Both the position numbers and the translations under genes were made by a program. A stretch of 64,000 nucleotides of DNA, taken from contig JAKUCV010004698.1 in assembly GCA_028386065.3 (NCBI GenBank), forward strand, positions 35,603-99,602. The letters are read 5' to 3'. Origin of the DNA: Turnera subulata (Eukaryota; Streptophyta; Magnoliopsida; Malpighiales; Passifloraceae). Shown here one piece after another: positions 31,697 through 42,596 of the stretch. How positions within the stretch are numbered: position 1 is the first letter of the stretch; the number at the start of each line of letters is the position of its first letter. Below the pieces are notes generated by a model. The model did no database searches, was not told the DNA's origin, and saw nothing but the letters and a program-made list of their open reading frames with translations.

Positions 31697-32965
31697 TTTT
31701 TTTTTTTTGATACATATGAGGAATAGCCGCAACGGCTTACAAGTCCAGACTACTGTTGAACAATCCTGGGAAACTCAGTCCCATTTACATCATCAGACAA
31801 AAGTGGTATCAAAACAGGTGGGGGTAGGGTATATTCAACATAGCTCAGATTGTTGGGTACTGGGAGTTTAACAAGTGCATCAGCACTTCTGTTAGCCTCC
31901 CGGAAAATGTGGGATACTCTAATTTCCCACTCCTGCCTAATGACATCACAGAGTTCTCTTGCTAGAAGTGGAAGTGATTCCTGTTCCTCTTCATCTGAGT
32001 TACAAATGTCGACTAGGATTTGGGAATCCACTTCCACTTCTATCTTCTGAAATCCCATTCTCCAAGCAAGCTGCAGACCGAGCTTCACTCCCCATAGTTC
32101 TGCTTGAAATGCTGAGGTGGTGCTGATTTTAGCATGGAAACCACATAACCTCTCGCCCATGTCACCCCTAATTATGCCCCCTATACTGGCATCCCTAGTG
32201 TCACGCCTAAATGCCCCATTAGTGTTCAACTTGACAGTCCCATGTTGAGGCGGAAACCACTTCACCATCATTGTCTGGGTTAGAATTGGATTAAAACTCT
32301 TGCTCACATCACACTCCTGAGTTCTCTGGACTTCAATTGCTCTCTTGGCAATCAAGTAACTTGAGCAATTCGTTGGTCTAAAGTCAGGATCAAACAGCAG
32401 TTTATTCCTCCATCCCCAAATCATGTGACATGCTACGCCAAAGAGGGTAGGCCAGTCAACACCTTGGTTGCCTTGCAACTGATTGGTAATATTAAATTGG
32501 ATCCAGGTCCCTACATCCAATGTGAGAAAACCAGGCTTGGAACAGATAGAACCAAATTGTCTCCACATGGCCAGAATGGGTGGGCAGTCGCGCAGAGCAT
32601 GCAAGATGGTTTCAGGGTGTTGTTTACATCTTGGACAGAGGTCATCGGTTGACATGTGTCTGTGTACCCTTCAGTATTGGACAGGAGCTTGTTGTGTGCC
32701 AACAACCATAGAAAATTCCTGACGCGTTGGGGGCCTTGCCAGTCCAACACCAGCTCCCAAATCGCATTCTCCTCTTCCCATTCCTGTCTTTGTAAAAGTT
32801 CGTAAGCTGATCTGGTAGAAAATTTACCATTCGGAGTCTCCGCCCAGATTAGTTTATCTTCACCTCTGTCTTCAAAGGAGGACTTTAGTGTATGCAAAAG
32901 GTAGAAGCACTGGACATTACGGAAGAGGTGACTAATCAAATCCTATTTTAGTGATTACTTTCAAT
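31697..32965 (-). mobile_element. 5'-truncated LINE: zf-RVT and RNase H
   Basis: T12 at 31697-31708 marks the poly(A) tail. The main open frame 32655-31750 has CPRCKQHPETILHALRDCPP (zf-RVT), LNTNGAFRRD, SAFQAELWGVKLGLQLAWRMGF, VEVDSQ and FREANRSADALV (RNase H). The upstream part (32939 to about 32660, KLIWAETPNGKFSTRSAYELL, LDWQGPQRVRNFLW) is in another frame, so one frameshift lies near 32665. An in-frame TAG near 32950 also breaks it. No clear target duplication. It lies in the element-B interior, immediately after the captured PEP carboxykinase intron start. Confidence 0.8.
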
Positions 32966-32999
32966 GACCACTGATCCTAATTAAAACATATCAACTGAA

Positions 33000-33195
33000 T
33001 TTGATATACCTTATCCAGGGAGTTCAAGTAATCCACTGCACGCTCTCTGCTAACCAAAAATGTATGCTCGTCCATTTCAATATTGGGTGACCCTTTTCCC
33101 CACCAAAGAACATCTTTAGTGGTCTCGTCCCTGACAACACGTTTGTCCTTTGGAGATCTGCCTGTCTTTGCTCCAGAAGGGGTGGCCAATGCACC
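33000..33195 (-). pseudogene. captured PEP carboxykinase (ATP) exon fragment
   Basis: The minus strand encodes, without stops, [54 protein letters not shown] and DYLNSLDK, which I recognise as the N-terminal region of plant ATP-type PEP carboxykinase. Right after LDK the sequence reads GTATATCA, a plausible splice donor, so exon plus intron start were captured. It is joined at 33195/33196 to the fructokinase piece, one base out of frame. Host role of the source gene: cytosolic gluconeogenesis. This copy lacks most of the enzyme and cannot function. Confidence 0.82.
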
Positions 33196-33445
33196 TTGGT
33201 GTAGTATCTGCAACCCTTCTCCCCAAGCATGACAAGGAGAAGTTTCAAGTTATCGTGCCACAGGGACAAGGCATCCTCGTCGGAGATCTTGTCGCTTCCG
33301 GTGAGGAACTCTAGCTCCACATCGCTGACTTTGATCACCTCGGCCATGTCCCATATGCTCAGAATCTGCTCATGCGCCTCCTCCACTGACAGCCACAGCG
33401 GCAGCCTGAGGTTCGGGTCGTAGGAGAGCAGTGCTCCGACGTCCT
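33196..33445 (-). pseudogene. captured fructokinase (pfkB) exon fragment
   Basis: The minus strand reads [65 protein letters not shown] and CRYYTK, about 80 residues without stops, matching plant fructokinase before its GAGD catalytic motif, which is missing. GC content is higher than in the surrounding element. Only about 60-70 bp separate it from the primer-site sequence at 33503-33516. Source enzyme: phosphorylates fructose in the cytosol. This fragment is non-catalytic. Confidence 0.85.
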
Positions 33446-33516
33446 CCGGGAAGAGTTGGTGATGGTGATGGCAATGGTGTCGGGGTGCTCGGGTAGAGTT
33501 TTTCGTGCTGATAACG

Positions 33517-33704
33517 TGTTAAGAATTTTTATGATTAACACTGATGTTTTTCAGGTTATGGTGAAGATGAAGGAGAAGAAGAGAGGAAGAGGAAGAGCAA
33601 GACACAACCTCATCACTTTCATTATGCGTTTTGTAAAATATAAGTAGCTGAAGGGGTGGGTGTAATAGTCAGCTAATGACATCCACCACGTTTTTTTTAT
33701 AACA
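33517..33704 (-). repeat. element B LTR (right)
   Basis: Same length and sequence as the left copy apart from five substitutions. It marks the 5' end of the element in its own sense. Confidence 0.85.
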
Positions 33705-33828
33705 TAAGATATATATCCCTCAAACTTCAAGCCTTGACCTTTATCCTTTTGAGGATGCTTGTTATGACTCTTCTATTATTATCATGTCGTTCAATTAGTT
33801 ACTACTATTGGTCGTTTGCTATGTCTGT
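33705..33828. other. spacer between element B and gypsy LTR
   Basis: About 124 bp without a recognisable feature. Confidence 0.4.
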
Positions 33829-34017
33829 TGTTATGAGGGCCTTACTTTAACCCATTAATATTTAGACTCTTATTATACTAGTATATAGGGTTGAGAGTTT
33901 GTAATGGGATAATTAATTGAGACCATTAATCACGATTCCCTTATTCTCCTCTATTTCTCTTTTCTTCTACTCTCTTCTACTACCTTCTCTGCTCTTCTCC
34001 CTATCTATTTCATAACA
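33829..34017 (+). repeat. gypsy 5' LTR
   Basis: 189 bp, TGTTATGAGGGCC to ATTTCATAACA. The last 127 bp align with 42597-42724. Confidence 0.78.
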
Positions 34018-34052
34018 ATTGGTAGCGGAGCTGTTCCGTCCACTCTTTACCC

Positions 34053-34490
34053 ATGGTGGCTTCAACTAATATGAAGTCGCTCGAGGAGCAGCTCAAGCAA
34101 GTTGAACAGCAAGTCAACCAGATCCAACTCGACGCGAAGCTCACTTGCGACGAGTTCACTAGCAACCAAACAGATACCACGCAGAAGCTTGCTGAAATCT
34201 CCGCTAACGATATTACTACCGATCGAAAGATTGATGAGCTCACTTCGGGGTTCCCCCATTTACTCTACCTTTTCTCTACCTTGGATGCTTCCATTAAGGC
34301 AAAGTCACCAACAATCGAATTGACCGTGGTTGATTCCACTCGGGGTCTCCTTCTGACTCCACCACCTGGCCGTGCTCCTTCCCTCACTCCAAAACCTCAT
34401 AATCGTCCAGATCTTACACTGCCTACCTCTTCTCTTTTGGGTGGTAACTCTTCTACCTCTAATGATCCTTTCAGCGCTGTTGGGTATTAA
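34053..34490 (+). pseudogene. gypsy gag, 5' part
   Basis: ATG at 34053 (MVASTNMKSLEEQLKQVEQQ), a Gln/Glu-rich coiled-coil-like start, then a Pro/Ser-rich region up to SNDPFSA, where copia E enters (34478). The last codons and the stop come from the inserted LTR. Confidence 0.7.
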
Positions 34491-34751
34491 ACTAAGCCTA
34501 ATTAGTTTGGGTTTAAGAGTCTTTATATTATTGGGTTTTAAGAGTTCAAGTCCAGTTCGGTTTAGGAGTCATGTCTTGTACGTTAAGTCAGAGTCTGTTA
34601 TAAATAGGTATGTCAGGGTTTTACTATTATGTGTAGCTGTGTAGCAAATCAAGAATCGTGAGTGTAGCTACCGTGAGGGGCACTGCGGTGTCGCCTAGAT
34701 TTCAAATTAAATAATAAAAGTTTGTGTGTTGAGTGATTGATAAATTCTACA
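34478..34751 (+). repeat. element E 5' LTR
   Basis: 274 bp with TATAAATAGG as TATA box and AATAATAAAAG as poly(A) region. It shares only a skeleton (TATTAAACTAAG, TAGGAGTC) with the 3' LTR. Confidence 0.75.
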
Positions 34752-34790
34752 ATTGGTAGCAGAGCTATATTCTACAATTGATAGCGGAGC
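34744..34790 (+). repeat. duplicated LTR end and primer-binding site
   Basis: ATTCTACAATTGGTAGCAGAGC (34744-34765) is followed after three bases by ATTCTACAATTGATAGCGGAGC (34769-34790): LTR terminus plus primer-site sequence twice in tandem with two differences. Confidence 0.75.
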
Positions 34791-35272
34791 GTGTAAAGGT
34801 CCGGTGGAGAAGATCGCTGCGCAACAAAAATAACACATTGTTCGTGTGTGGAAGCAGAAAAAAAAATTGGTTCGTGGAGAAAGAAATTGTGTTCGTTGGA
34901 ATTAAAGAAAACAACACTGGTTCATTGATTTGTGTTTGTAGAAGAAAGAAATATTCTTGACAAATTCGTAAGAAAAAGGGCGTGGAGTACTTTTGTGGAC
35001 GAAGGTTTGTCAAAGCAAACATTGGTCGACTATTGTACTGTTTTGTTTCGTTTCATCAATAGTCAATTGGAGGAAGGATTTTGGGTTTGTCTTTAAACAA
35101 AAATAAAAAAAAGTACGCTTTATGTGGCTGGCTTTGAGATATTTTCTGTATCTTTTGGTTGAAAAAAAATAAGAATTCAGTTTTGTTTGGGATTGCATCA
35201 TCCAATCCAATTTTGGGTGAAAGAAAAAAAATCTAGCTATCTTTATTTATTTTTGTGTGGAGATAATTTGGC

Positions 35273-36187
35273 ATGGATACACAGTATGTGGAGTGTCTCG
35301 TTTTTAGATTTAACGGCAAAGATTATTTTGAGATATGGTGGAGGCAGATGAGGACTTTCTTCAAGCACATTAAAGTATGGGATGTTATTGAGTGTGGGAT
35401 TCAAAGTCACACACAAGAAGAGGTGGAGAAGAATGATGAAGCACTATACTACCTTAAACAACAGGTAGAAGTTCAAGTTTCTCAAAAATTCAGACATACA
35501 ACAATTGCGAAAGAGTACTGGGATGCTTTGCTGAAAACTTATGGTGGTGGAGAGGTTGTGAAAAAAGTTAGTTTGGAAGAGGTGAGAAAAGAGTTTGAGC
35601 TTCTCCACATGGGAGAGGATGAAACAATTGATGGTTGTTTCTATCGGGTACAGAAATTGGTCAACAGTTTGAGAGCCGTTGGTGAGAAGATGACAGATCT
35701 TCAAGTTGTCAAGAAAATTCTCCGAAGCCTACCATTGAGTTTTGATTGCAAGGTGAAAGCTATTGAAGAATTCCAAGATCTCAAGACTTTGACGATTGAT
35801 GCGTTAAAAGCTAAACTGATTGTGCATGAGAATCGCCTCAATTTCAGGAAAGGGAGGACAAGTGAACAACAACAGTGTGAAAACAATGGCAATGACAGTC
35901 AAGTAGATGCTGCGGAAAGTGGAGTGGATAATCCTTGTGGTTCAGAGACAGTGACAAGTTGTGACATGGAAGACAAATTTGATGAGGAAGTTAGAAAACT
36001 GGGAAGAATTGAGGTGGAGAATTTGTCACTGCCAGATTATAGACAAGATTCTAAGTTTCGTGGTGAATGCTACAGGTTGTCCAGAATCAAGATAGAAGAA
36101 ATATTTTCTCAGGAGAAGGAGAAGGAAGAGTTAACGGTTAAAGAAAATAACTTTCTTTCCAGGGAGACAATGAAGGCGAACAGGTAG
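35273..36187 (+). CDS. copia E gag
   Basis: 304 residues from ATG. Copia gag pattern: FRFNGKDYFEIWWRQMRTFF, QKFRHTTIAKEYWDALLKTY and DLQVVKKILRSLPLSFDCKV, then a polar Glu-rich tail. A further open stretch in another frame (36199-36576, GTG first codon) runs into the LTR piece. No zinc knuckle here; it sits in the pol frame instead. Confidence 0.8.
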   Translation: MDTQYVECLVFRFNGKDYFEIWWRQMRTFFKHIKVWDVIECGIQSHTQEEVEKNDEALYYLKQQVEVQVSQKFRHTTIAKEYWDALLKTYGGGEVVKKVSLEEVRKEFELLHMGEDETIDGCFYRVQKLVNSLRAVGEKMTDLQVVKKILRSLPLSFDCKVKAIEEFQDLKTLTIDALKAKLIVHENRLNFRKGRTSEQQQCENNGNDSQVDAAESGVDNPCGSETVTSCDMEDKFDEEVRKLGRIEVENLSLPDYRQDSKFRGECYRLSRIKIEEIFSQEKEKEELTVKENNFLSRETMKANR

Positions 36188-36563
36188 AAGCTAAACAAGT
36201 GAAGGAGAAGAAAGATGTGATAATTATTGAAAATAATTTGTTGTTTCTGGGAGACAAATTGGCAAAATTTGAACAAGGAGAGGAGAGAAAGTTAGCAGAG
36301 ATTGAAGGGAAGGAAGTTGAAATAACTGATTTTATCTATGGTGAGAAAATTGATTTTATTGGTGTGGATCAATTTTTCTCAACCAAGGATGTGAACAATG
36401 TTTTTATAAGCAACTTTGTTAAGAGTGTTCTTGGAAGCAACAAAGAATGGGAGGCAAGACAAGAATTCTTTGACAAGCAAGATAGAGTATGGAAGAGTCA
36501 CTTCAAGAATGGCATACAACATGGAAAGGATGTGAAGTTGAAGATTTGGTTTAAGGGAGGCAA

Positions 36564-36720
36564 TGTGGAATATTAAACTAAGTATTTATTTATTTAATAA
36601 GTGTGTGTTGTGGTAGGAGTCCTAAATCTAAAAGGACTAGGTTTTATGATATTTGTGGTACACTATATAAAGGGACATACCCTAGTGTTTTATGTGTGTG
36701 GTTTTGACAAATAAAATAAA
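36564..36720 (+). repeat. extra 157-bp LTR copy between gag and pol of element E
   Basis: TGTGGAATATTAAAC to AAATAAAATAAA, with a TATATAAAGGG box. It differs at 3 of 157 positions from 39997-40153 and is also preceded by the same purine tract (TTTAAGGGAGGCAATG). Confidence 0.88.
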
Positions 36721-39178
36721 ACAGAATGCTCAGATGAAGTGTTTCAAGTGTGACAAATTTGGCCATGCTCAGAAAGAGTGCAAGTCTCGTATTCAGTGCA
36801 GACAGTGTGGCAAGTATGGGCATTATCAGAAGGAATGCTGGCACAGTGGCAATCAAGCACATGCAAAGTTTGTAGATGGTGGAGTAGGAGGCTCTAATGG
36901 CACAAAGACATTGTTACTAGCAAGTCACAAGATAGAAGCAACAGAGAAGAACATGTGGTTCTTGGATACTGGTTGTAGCAATCATATGTCTGGCAACAAG
37001 GAAATTTTCTGTGAGTTGGATGAGTCTTTTCACACAACAGTTACACTAGGTGATAAGACTAAAATTCCTGTGAAGGGGAAAGGGAGAATTGCAATAAAGC
37101 TGAAGAATGGCTCTGTCAACTATATTTCTGAGGTGTTCTATGTGCCAAATTTATACCAGAATTTGCTGAGTGTGGGGCAGTTAGCTCAAAAAGGCTATGA
37201 GGTGATCTTCAGTGGCAGAGTTTGCACAATCAAAGATGACAAAAAAGGGCTAATAGTAAAGGTAAACATTGTTGAAAACCAGTTGTATCCTATGCTTATT
37301 AACTACAATGATTTACCTTGCTTTAGTTCTGCCATTAGTGGTGATGATTGGCTTTGGCATATGAGATTTAGGCATTTGAATTTTGGAAGTTTGAAGTTTC
37401 TTGCTCGTAAGGAAATGGTTTCTGGATTGCCACATATTGATTTCCAGTACAGAGTTTGTGAATCATGCACCCTTGGCAAGAAGCATCGTGATCCTTTTCC
37501 TACAGGAAAAGCTTGGAGAGCCACACAACCACTACAACTTGTCCATTCAGATTTATGCTCGGTGGAAGTTCCTTCAAATGGAGGCTGCAGGTATTTTATT
37601 ACCTTTATTGATGACTTTAGTAGGAAGACATGGGTATATTTCTTGAAGAATAACTCTGATGCTTGTGGTGCTTTAACGCAATTTTTGCTCTACATTCAAA
37701 GACAGAGCGGTCATGTGATTAAGACTTTGAGAACTGACAGAGGCACTGAGTATATTATTTGTGATGATTTTCTGAACCAAAATGGTGTGAAGCACCAGTT
37801 GACAGCAAGGTATACTCCTCAGCAGAATGGAGTTGCAGAGAGGAAGAACAGAACCGTGATGGATATGGTCAGGAGTATGTTGCATAACAAAAATTTGCCT
37901 AAAAATTTTTGGGCAGAAGCTGTTTCTTGTGCTGTTTATTTGTTGAACAGGTGTCCTACCAGGAGTGTTGATGGAAAAACACCTCAAGAAGCATGGACTG
38001 GTCAGAAGCCGAATGTCGGTCACTTGAAGGTGTTTGGTTCCATTGCCTATGCTCATGTTCCAGATGCATTGAGGAAGAAACTAGATGACAAGGCAGAGAA
38101 GTGTATTTTTCTTGGGTACAGCCATGAGACAAAGGGATACAAGCTGTACAATCCAGTGACGAAGAAGGTGGTGATTAGCAGAGATGTTACTTTTGATGAG
38201 CAAAGAGTTTGGGATTGGTCATCTGCAGATTCACAGCCAACCCCACATTACTTAGTCACTGAGAGAGTTGAAGCAGAAGAAGTAGAACAAATGGAAGAAC
38301 AAGTAGCACAACCTCCACCAGCACAACAAGCAGTTCTAGGTCGTCCACAACGTAATCGTCAAATGCCTACACACTTGCAGGATTATGTTGTTGGGAATGA
38401 CAATGATCCCAGTGATGAAGAAGAGATGGCACACTTTGCTTTCTTTGTTGACTGTGATCCCCTATTATATCAGGATGCTGCAAAAGATAATCGTTGGATT
38501 CAAGCCATGGATGAGGAGATACATGCCATCGAGAAGAATAAAACTTGGGATTTGACCTCATTGCCGGCTGGAAAAGAAGCCATTGGTGTCAAGTGGGTGT
38601 ACAAAACCAAGTACAAGCCTAATGGAGAGGTGGAAAGATACAAGGCAAGATTGGTGGCAAAAGGCTACAAACAAAAGCCAGGTATTGATTACTTTGAGAT
38701 TTTTGCTCCTGTTGCAAGGCTTGATACTGTGAGAATGATAATTTCTATTGCTGCACAAAGTAATTGGAAGATTTATCAAATGGATGTGAAATCTGCTTTC
38801 TTGAATGGTGTGCTTGAGGAAGAGGTGTATGTTGAACAACCTCTTGGTTATGTGAAGAAGGGGGAGGAAGAGAAAGTTTTCAGGTTGAAGAAAGCCTTGT
38901 ATGGCTTAAAACATGCACCTAGAGCTTGGTACAAGCGAATTGATTCTTATTTTGTTGAGAATGGCTTTCACAGGTGTCTTTATGAGCACACTTTGTATGT
39001 GAAGTCTAACAAGCAGGAAGATGTGACTATTGTGTGCTTGTATGTTGATGATATGATTTTCACTGGTAACAATCTTGAATTGTTGATGAAGTTCAAGAAA
39101 GAGATGATTGCACAGTTTGAGATGACAGATATGGGTTTGATGTCATATTTTCTTGGCATTGAGGTGAATCAGATATAG
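36692..39178 (+). pseudogene. copia E pol: zinc knuckles, protease, integrase, RT
   Basis: 828 residues open from ATG. Two CCHC knuckles ([28 protein letters not shown]); protease [16 protein letters not shown]-pre-integrase ([26 protein letters not shown]); integrase core with [24 protein letters not shown] and [12 protein letters not shown]; reverse transcriptase with [35 protein letters not shown] and catalytic LYVDDM. An in-frame TAG (39176-39178) stops it at LGIEVNQI; the RT and RNase H continue in the same frame at 39179. Confidence 0.9.
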
Positions 39179-39987
39179 GGAGGCATATTTGTTTCACAGA
39201 AAAAGTATGCAGGTGATGTGTTGAAGAAGTTCAAGATGGAAAATAGCAATCCGATTCTGACTCCAATGGAGGAGAGATTGAAGTTAGAGAAGGATGACAG
39301 TGGTGACTTGGTTGATGCTACCAACTTCAAGAGATTGGTAGGAAGCTTGCGGTACTTGACAGCTACAAGGCCAGACATTGTATACAGTGTTGGACTTGTG
39401 AGCAGGTTTATGGAGACTCCACGGCAGTCTCATTGGCAAGCTGCAAAGCGCATCCTGCGCTATGTCAAAGGTACATTGAGTGACGGCATTTTCTATTCTG
39501 TTACTAACAATGTGGAGCTTGTTGGCTATACAGACAGTGATTGGGCTGGAGACATTGAGAAGAGGAAGAGTACTTCTGGGTTTGCTTTTCATCTTGGCAG
39601 TGGTGTTTTCTCTTGGTCATCCAAGAAGCAGCAGGTGGTTGCATTGTCTACAGCTGAAGCAGAATACATTGCAGCTGGAAATTGTGCTACTCAAGCAGTA
39701 TGGTTGAGGAAGATGCTTAGTGAGCTGAAGTAGTTTCAACTACAGTGTATTGTGATCACAAGTCAGCCATTGCATTGTCAAAGAATCCAGTGTTTCATGG
39801 TCGCAGCAAACATATTGACATCAAGTATCACTACATTCGTGAGCTGGTGCAAAACAAAGAAATTGTGCTTGAGTTTTGTTCATCTGAAGATCAAGTTGCA
39901 GATGTTTTCACAAAGCCATTGAAGACCGAAGTGTTCTTGAAGCTCAAGAAGATGATGGGCATGATGAAGCTTGAAGACTTAGTTTAA
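39179..39987 (+). pseudogene. copia E RT end and RNase H
   Basis: Up to 39733 the frame of pol continues: RLVGSLRYLTATRPDIVYSV, VGYTDSDWAGD, RKSTSGFAFHLG, STAEAEYIAAG. A frameshift near 39730 moves the end to 39745-39987 (YCDHKSAIALSKNPVFHGRS, KHIDIKYHYIRE, DVFTKPL). Together these are a complete copia RNase H with two lesions. Confidence 0.88.
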
Positions 39988-39996
39988 GGGAGGCAA

Positions 39997-40164
39997 TGTG
40001 GAATATTAAACTAAGTATTTATTTATTTAATAAGTGTGTGTTGTGGTAGGAGTCTTAAATTTAAAAGGACTAAGTTTTATGATATTTGTGGTACACTATA
40101 TAAAGGGACATACCCTAGTGTTTTATGTGTGTGGTTTTGACAAATAAAATAAAGTGTGTTGTGC
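39997..40164 (+). repeat. element E 3' LTR
   Basis: Begins TGTGGAATATTAAAC after the purine tract. The first 157 bp match 36564-36720; beyond AAATAAAATAAA it may continue a few bases (GTGTGTTGTGC). The true right border is not certain. Confidence 0.65.
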
Positions 40165-40791
40165 TGCGCATATTCTCTCCCTGCTAACAAGCGCTCCTCG
40201 CTTTCCTAAAATTGATTTACCTGTATTTGAGGGAGTTGATCCTAGAGCTTGGGTCCGTAAATGTGCGAAGTATTTTGAGATATACCGGGTCCAGGAGGAG
40301 AAACGTTTAGAATTGGCTGCTATGTTTTTGGGGGGCAAAGCTGATGTGTGGTTCCATGGCTATTTTAGCTAGTAACCCTTTTTTGAGTTGGTCTGATTTT
40401 GCTGATGCCTTGTGTCGCCGTTTTGGGGCTAAAAACATACACCAATATTGTCGCAGAATTTAATAAGTTGAAGCAAACCTCTACTCTTGAGGCTTATCAA
40501 GAGGAGTTTGAGGACCTAAAATCTCTCATGTTAACCACTAATCCTCATTTGACTGAAGCTTATTTTATCTCTTCCTTCATTAGTGGATTACAAGATGAGT
40601 TATGTCCTCTAGTCACCTTGTTAAACCCCACCACCCTCATCCAAGCTTATGAGTATGCCATATTACATGAAACTTCTATTGATGCAGTTTTGCATAAGTC
40701 CAGGGCTTATTTTCGCCCCAATCCTCACCCTCATACCTCTCGCCCATATACTGTACTCTTCCTTCCTCCCCTAAGCACGTTGAATATTTAG
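40165..40791 (+). pseudogene. gypsy gag, continuation after copia E
   Basis: APRFPKIDLPVFEGVDPRAW, CAKYFEIYRVQEEKRLELAA and MFLGGKADVWFHGYF, then in a shifted frame FNKLKQTSTLEAYQEEFEDL and ISSFISGLQDELC: the usual gypsy gag core. It ends near HPHTSRPY and jumps within a few codons to EYLGHVI of the reverse transcriptase, so the zinc knuckle, protease and most of RT have been deleted. Confidence 0.75.
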
Positions 40792-42540
40792 GCCATGTTA
40801 TCACTAAGGAGGGAGTGGATCCAAAGAAGACTGAGGCAATGCACCAGTGGCCTAAGCCTCTTACACTAAAGGAATTAAGAGGATTCCTGGGGCTTACAGG
40901 TTATTACAGGAAGTTCATTCGCAACTATGGTGCCATTAGTAAGCCACTTACCGAAATGACCAAGAAAGATAGCTTTCAGTGGAGCTTAGAATCTGAAATG
41001 GCATTTTTTCCAACTAAAGAGAGCTATGTGTGAAGCCCCAGTCTTAGCACTTCCCGACTTCAAGAAGCCATTTGTACTAGAAGCCGAGGCTTGTGATACT
41101 AGAATAGGTGCAGTCTTATTACAAGAAGGAAAACCTCTTGTTTATCTCAGCAAAGCAATTAGTAAGCGCAATATGGGCTTATCTATCTATGAGAAGGAAT
41201 TTTTGGCCATCCTGATGGTAGTGGATCATTGGCGGCATTATCTAAAGCATGACCAGTTCATCATCAAAACTGATCATGAGAGTCTCAAATATCTTCTTGA
41301 GCAACGGTTGCACACTACACTATAGAAGAAAGGCATTGCAAAGTTTATGGGACTCAACTATAAGATCCTTTACCAGTAAGGAAAAGAAAACGTGGTTGCA
41401 GATGCCTTGTCTAGACGAACCATAGACGATGTTGCACCACCAGCCTTCAATTCAATTTCTGCTCAAGTTCTGCCCTGGTTTGAAGAAATCCAGCAGAGTT
41501 ATGTGAATGATTCACAGGCTGAGGAATTGTTTCAGTCATTACTAATGGACGCCAATAGTAAACCTGAATTTGCTCTTAGAAATGGAGTAATCATTTATAA
41601 GAAGCGGCTTTATATTGGTTGTTCTGGTGGTCTACGTAAAAAACTAGTGGAACAAATTCATTCTTCTTCTCTTGGTGGTCACAACAGCATTGCTAACACA
41701 CTCTACAGGTTGAAATTGTTGTTTTATTGGAGGGGAATGAAAGCTATGGTCCAGAAACACATACAACAATGTGATGTTTGCCTTCGCAGTAAGAGTTAGA
41801 ATTGTCCTTACCCCTTCCTATTCCCTCACATAGTTGGAGTGACATCAGTACTGATTTTATTGAAGGGCTACCCAAATCTGGGGGAAAGGATGTGATCTTA
41901 GTGGTGGTGGATAGACTAAACCAAATATGCTCACTTTTTAGCATTGAAACATCCATACTCGGCTCAAGAAGTGGCGTAGGTTTTTATGAATGAAGTGTAT
42001 AAATTGCATGGTATACCTTGCAGCATAGTCTCAGATAGAGATAAAATCTTTACAAGCTTGTTTTGGCAGGAATTACATAAGTTGTTGGGAGTTGATTTGC
42101 ACATGTCTACAGCCTATCACCCTCAATCAGATGGTCTGACCAAGCGCATGAATAGGTGCATTGAGACCTACTTGAGATGTGTGATATCCCAGAAGGCTAC
42201 ACAGTGGTTAAAATGGCTACCCTTGGCCGAGTGGGGGTACAACACCACATATCATTCAGCTATTAAGATGTTCCCTTTTGAAGCTTTGTATGGTTATCCT
42301 CCTCCTCACCATTCCATTGACCCTTATAATATTCATGTTGCTGCAATTGAGGATTGGGTAGAAAGAGAGTCAATGATTAAGTCCTTAAGGGAGCACTTGC
42401 ATTCTACTAGCAGTAGAATGAAGCATTATGCAGACAAAAACAGAAGTGAAAGAGAGTTCAAGGTGGGGGATTATGTCTACTTGAAGTTACAGCCTATCGG
42501 CAGAGTTCCTTGGCTTTGAGGAAGAATCTTAAACTCAGTT
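40780..42540 (+). pseudogene. gypsy RT end, RNase H and integrase, broken
   Basis: 40815-41033: RT thumb ([36 protein letters not shown]). 41026-41325: RNase H (LPDFKKPFVLEAEACDTRIG, KEFLAILMVVDHWRHYL, FIIKTDHESLKYL). 41392-41799: hinge and integrase zinc finger ([28 protein letters not shown]). 41802-42519: integrase core ([29 protein letters not shown]) in two frames. Stops at about 41323, 41378 and 41797 and frameshifts separate the pieces. Confidence 0.8.
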
Positions 42541-42596
42541 CCAAGTATTATGGGCCGTTTTTGGTTGAAGAAAAAATTGGTAATATTGCTTACGAG

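Larger units (their letters stand above)
26666..33704 (-). mobile_element. Ty1/copia element B with 188-bp LTRs, captured gene pieces and a nested LINE
   Basis: LTRs at 26666-26853 and 33517-33704 differ at 5 of 188 positions by eye. Minus orientation: CGTTATCAGCACGA follows the right LTR, and an AAGGGGGAG purine tract with the copia tail precedes the left LTR. The interior from about 26854 to 31250 is a sister of element A, but the LTRs are unrelated to those of A except at the TGTTA/TAACA ends. Next to the primer site lie fructokinase and PEP carboxykinase fragments, then a 5'-truncated LINE. Flanks TAGAG and TAAGA are not a clean target duplication. Confidence 0.78.
34478..40164 (+). mobile_element. 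Ty1/copia element E nested in gypsy gag
   Basis: 5' LTR 34478-34751 (TGTTGGGTATTAAAC to TTCTACA), doubled primer site, gag (35273-36187 and on to about 36563), an unexpected LTR piece (36564-36720), pol (36692-39987 with one stop and one frameshift), purine tract AAGGGAGG, and a 3' LTR of a different type (39997 to about 40164). The 3' border is uncertain: AGCGC before the 5' LTR against TGCGC at 40165-40169 is only a four-of-five match. Confidence 0.8.

Noticed and set aside
26661..33709. Target duplication for element B (TAGAG / TAAGA)
   Set aside because: Only a partial match; not used as evidence, and it leaves open that the two ends come from different events.
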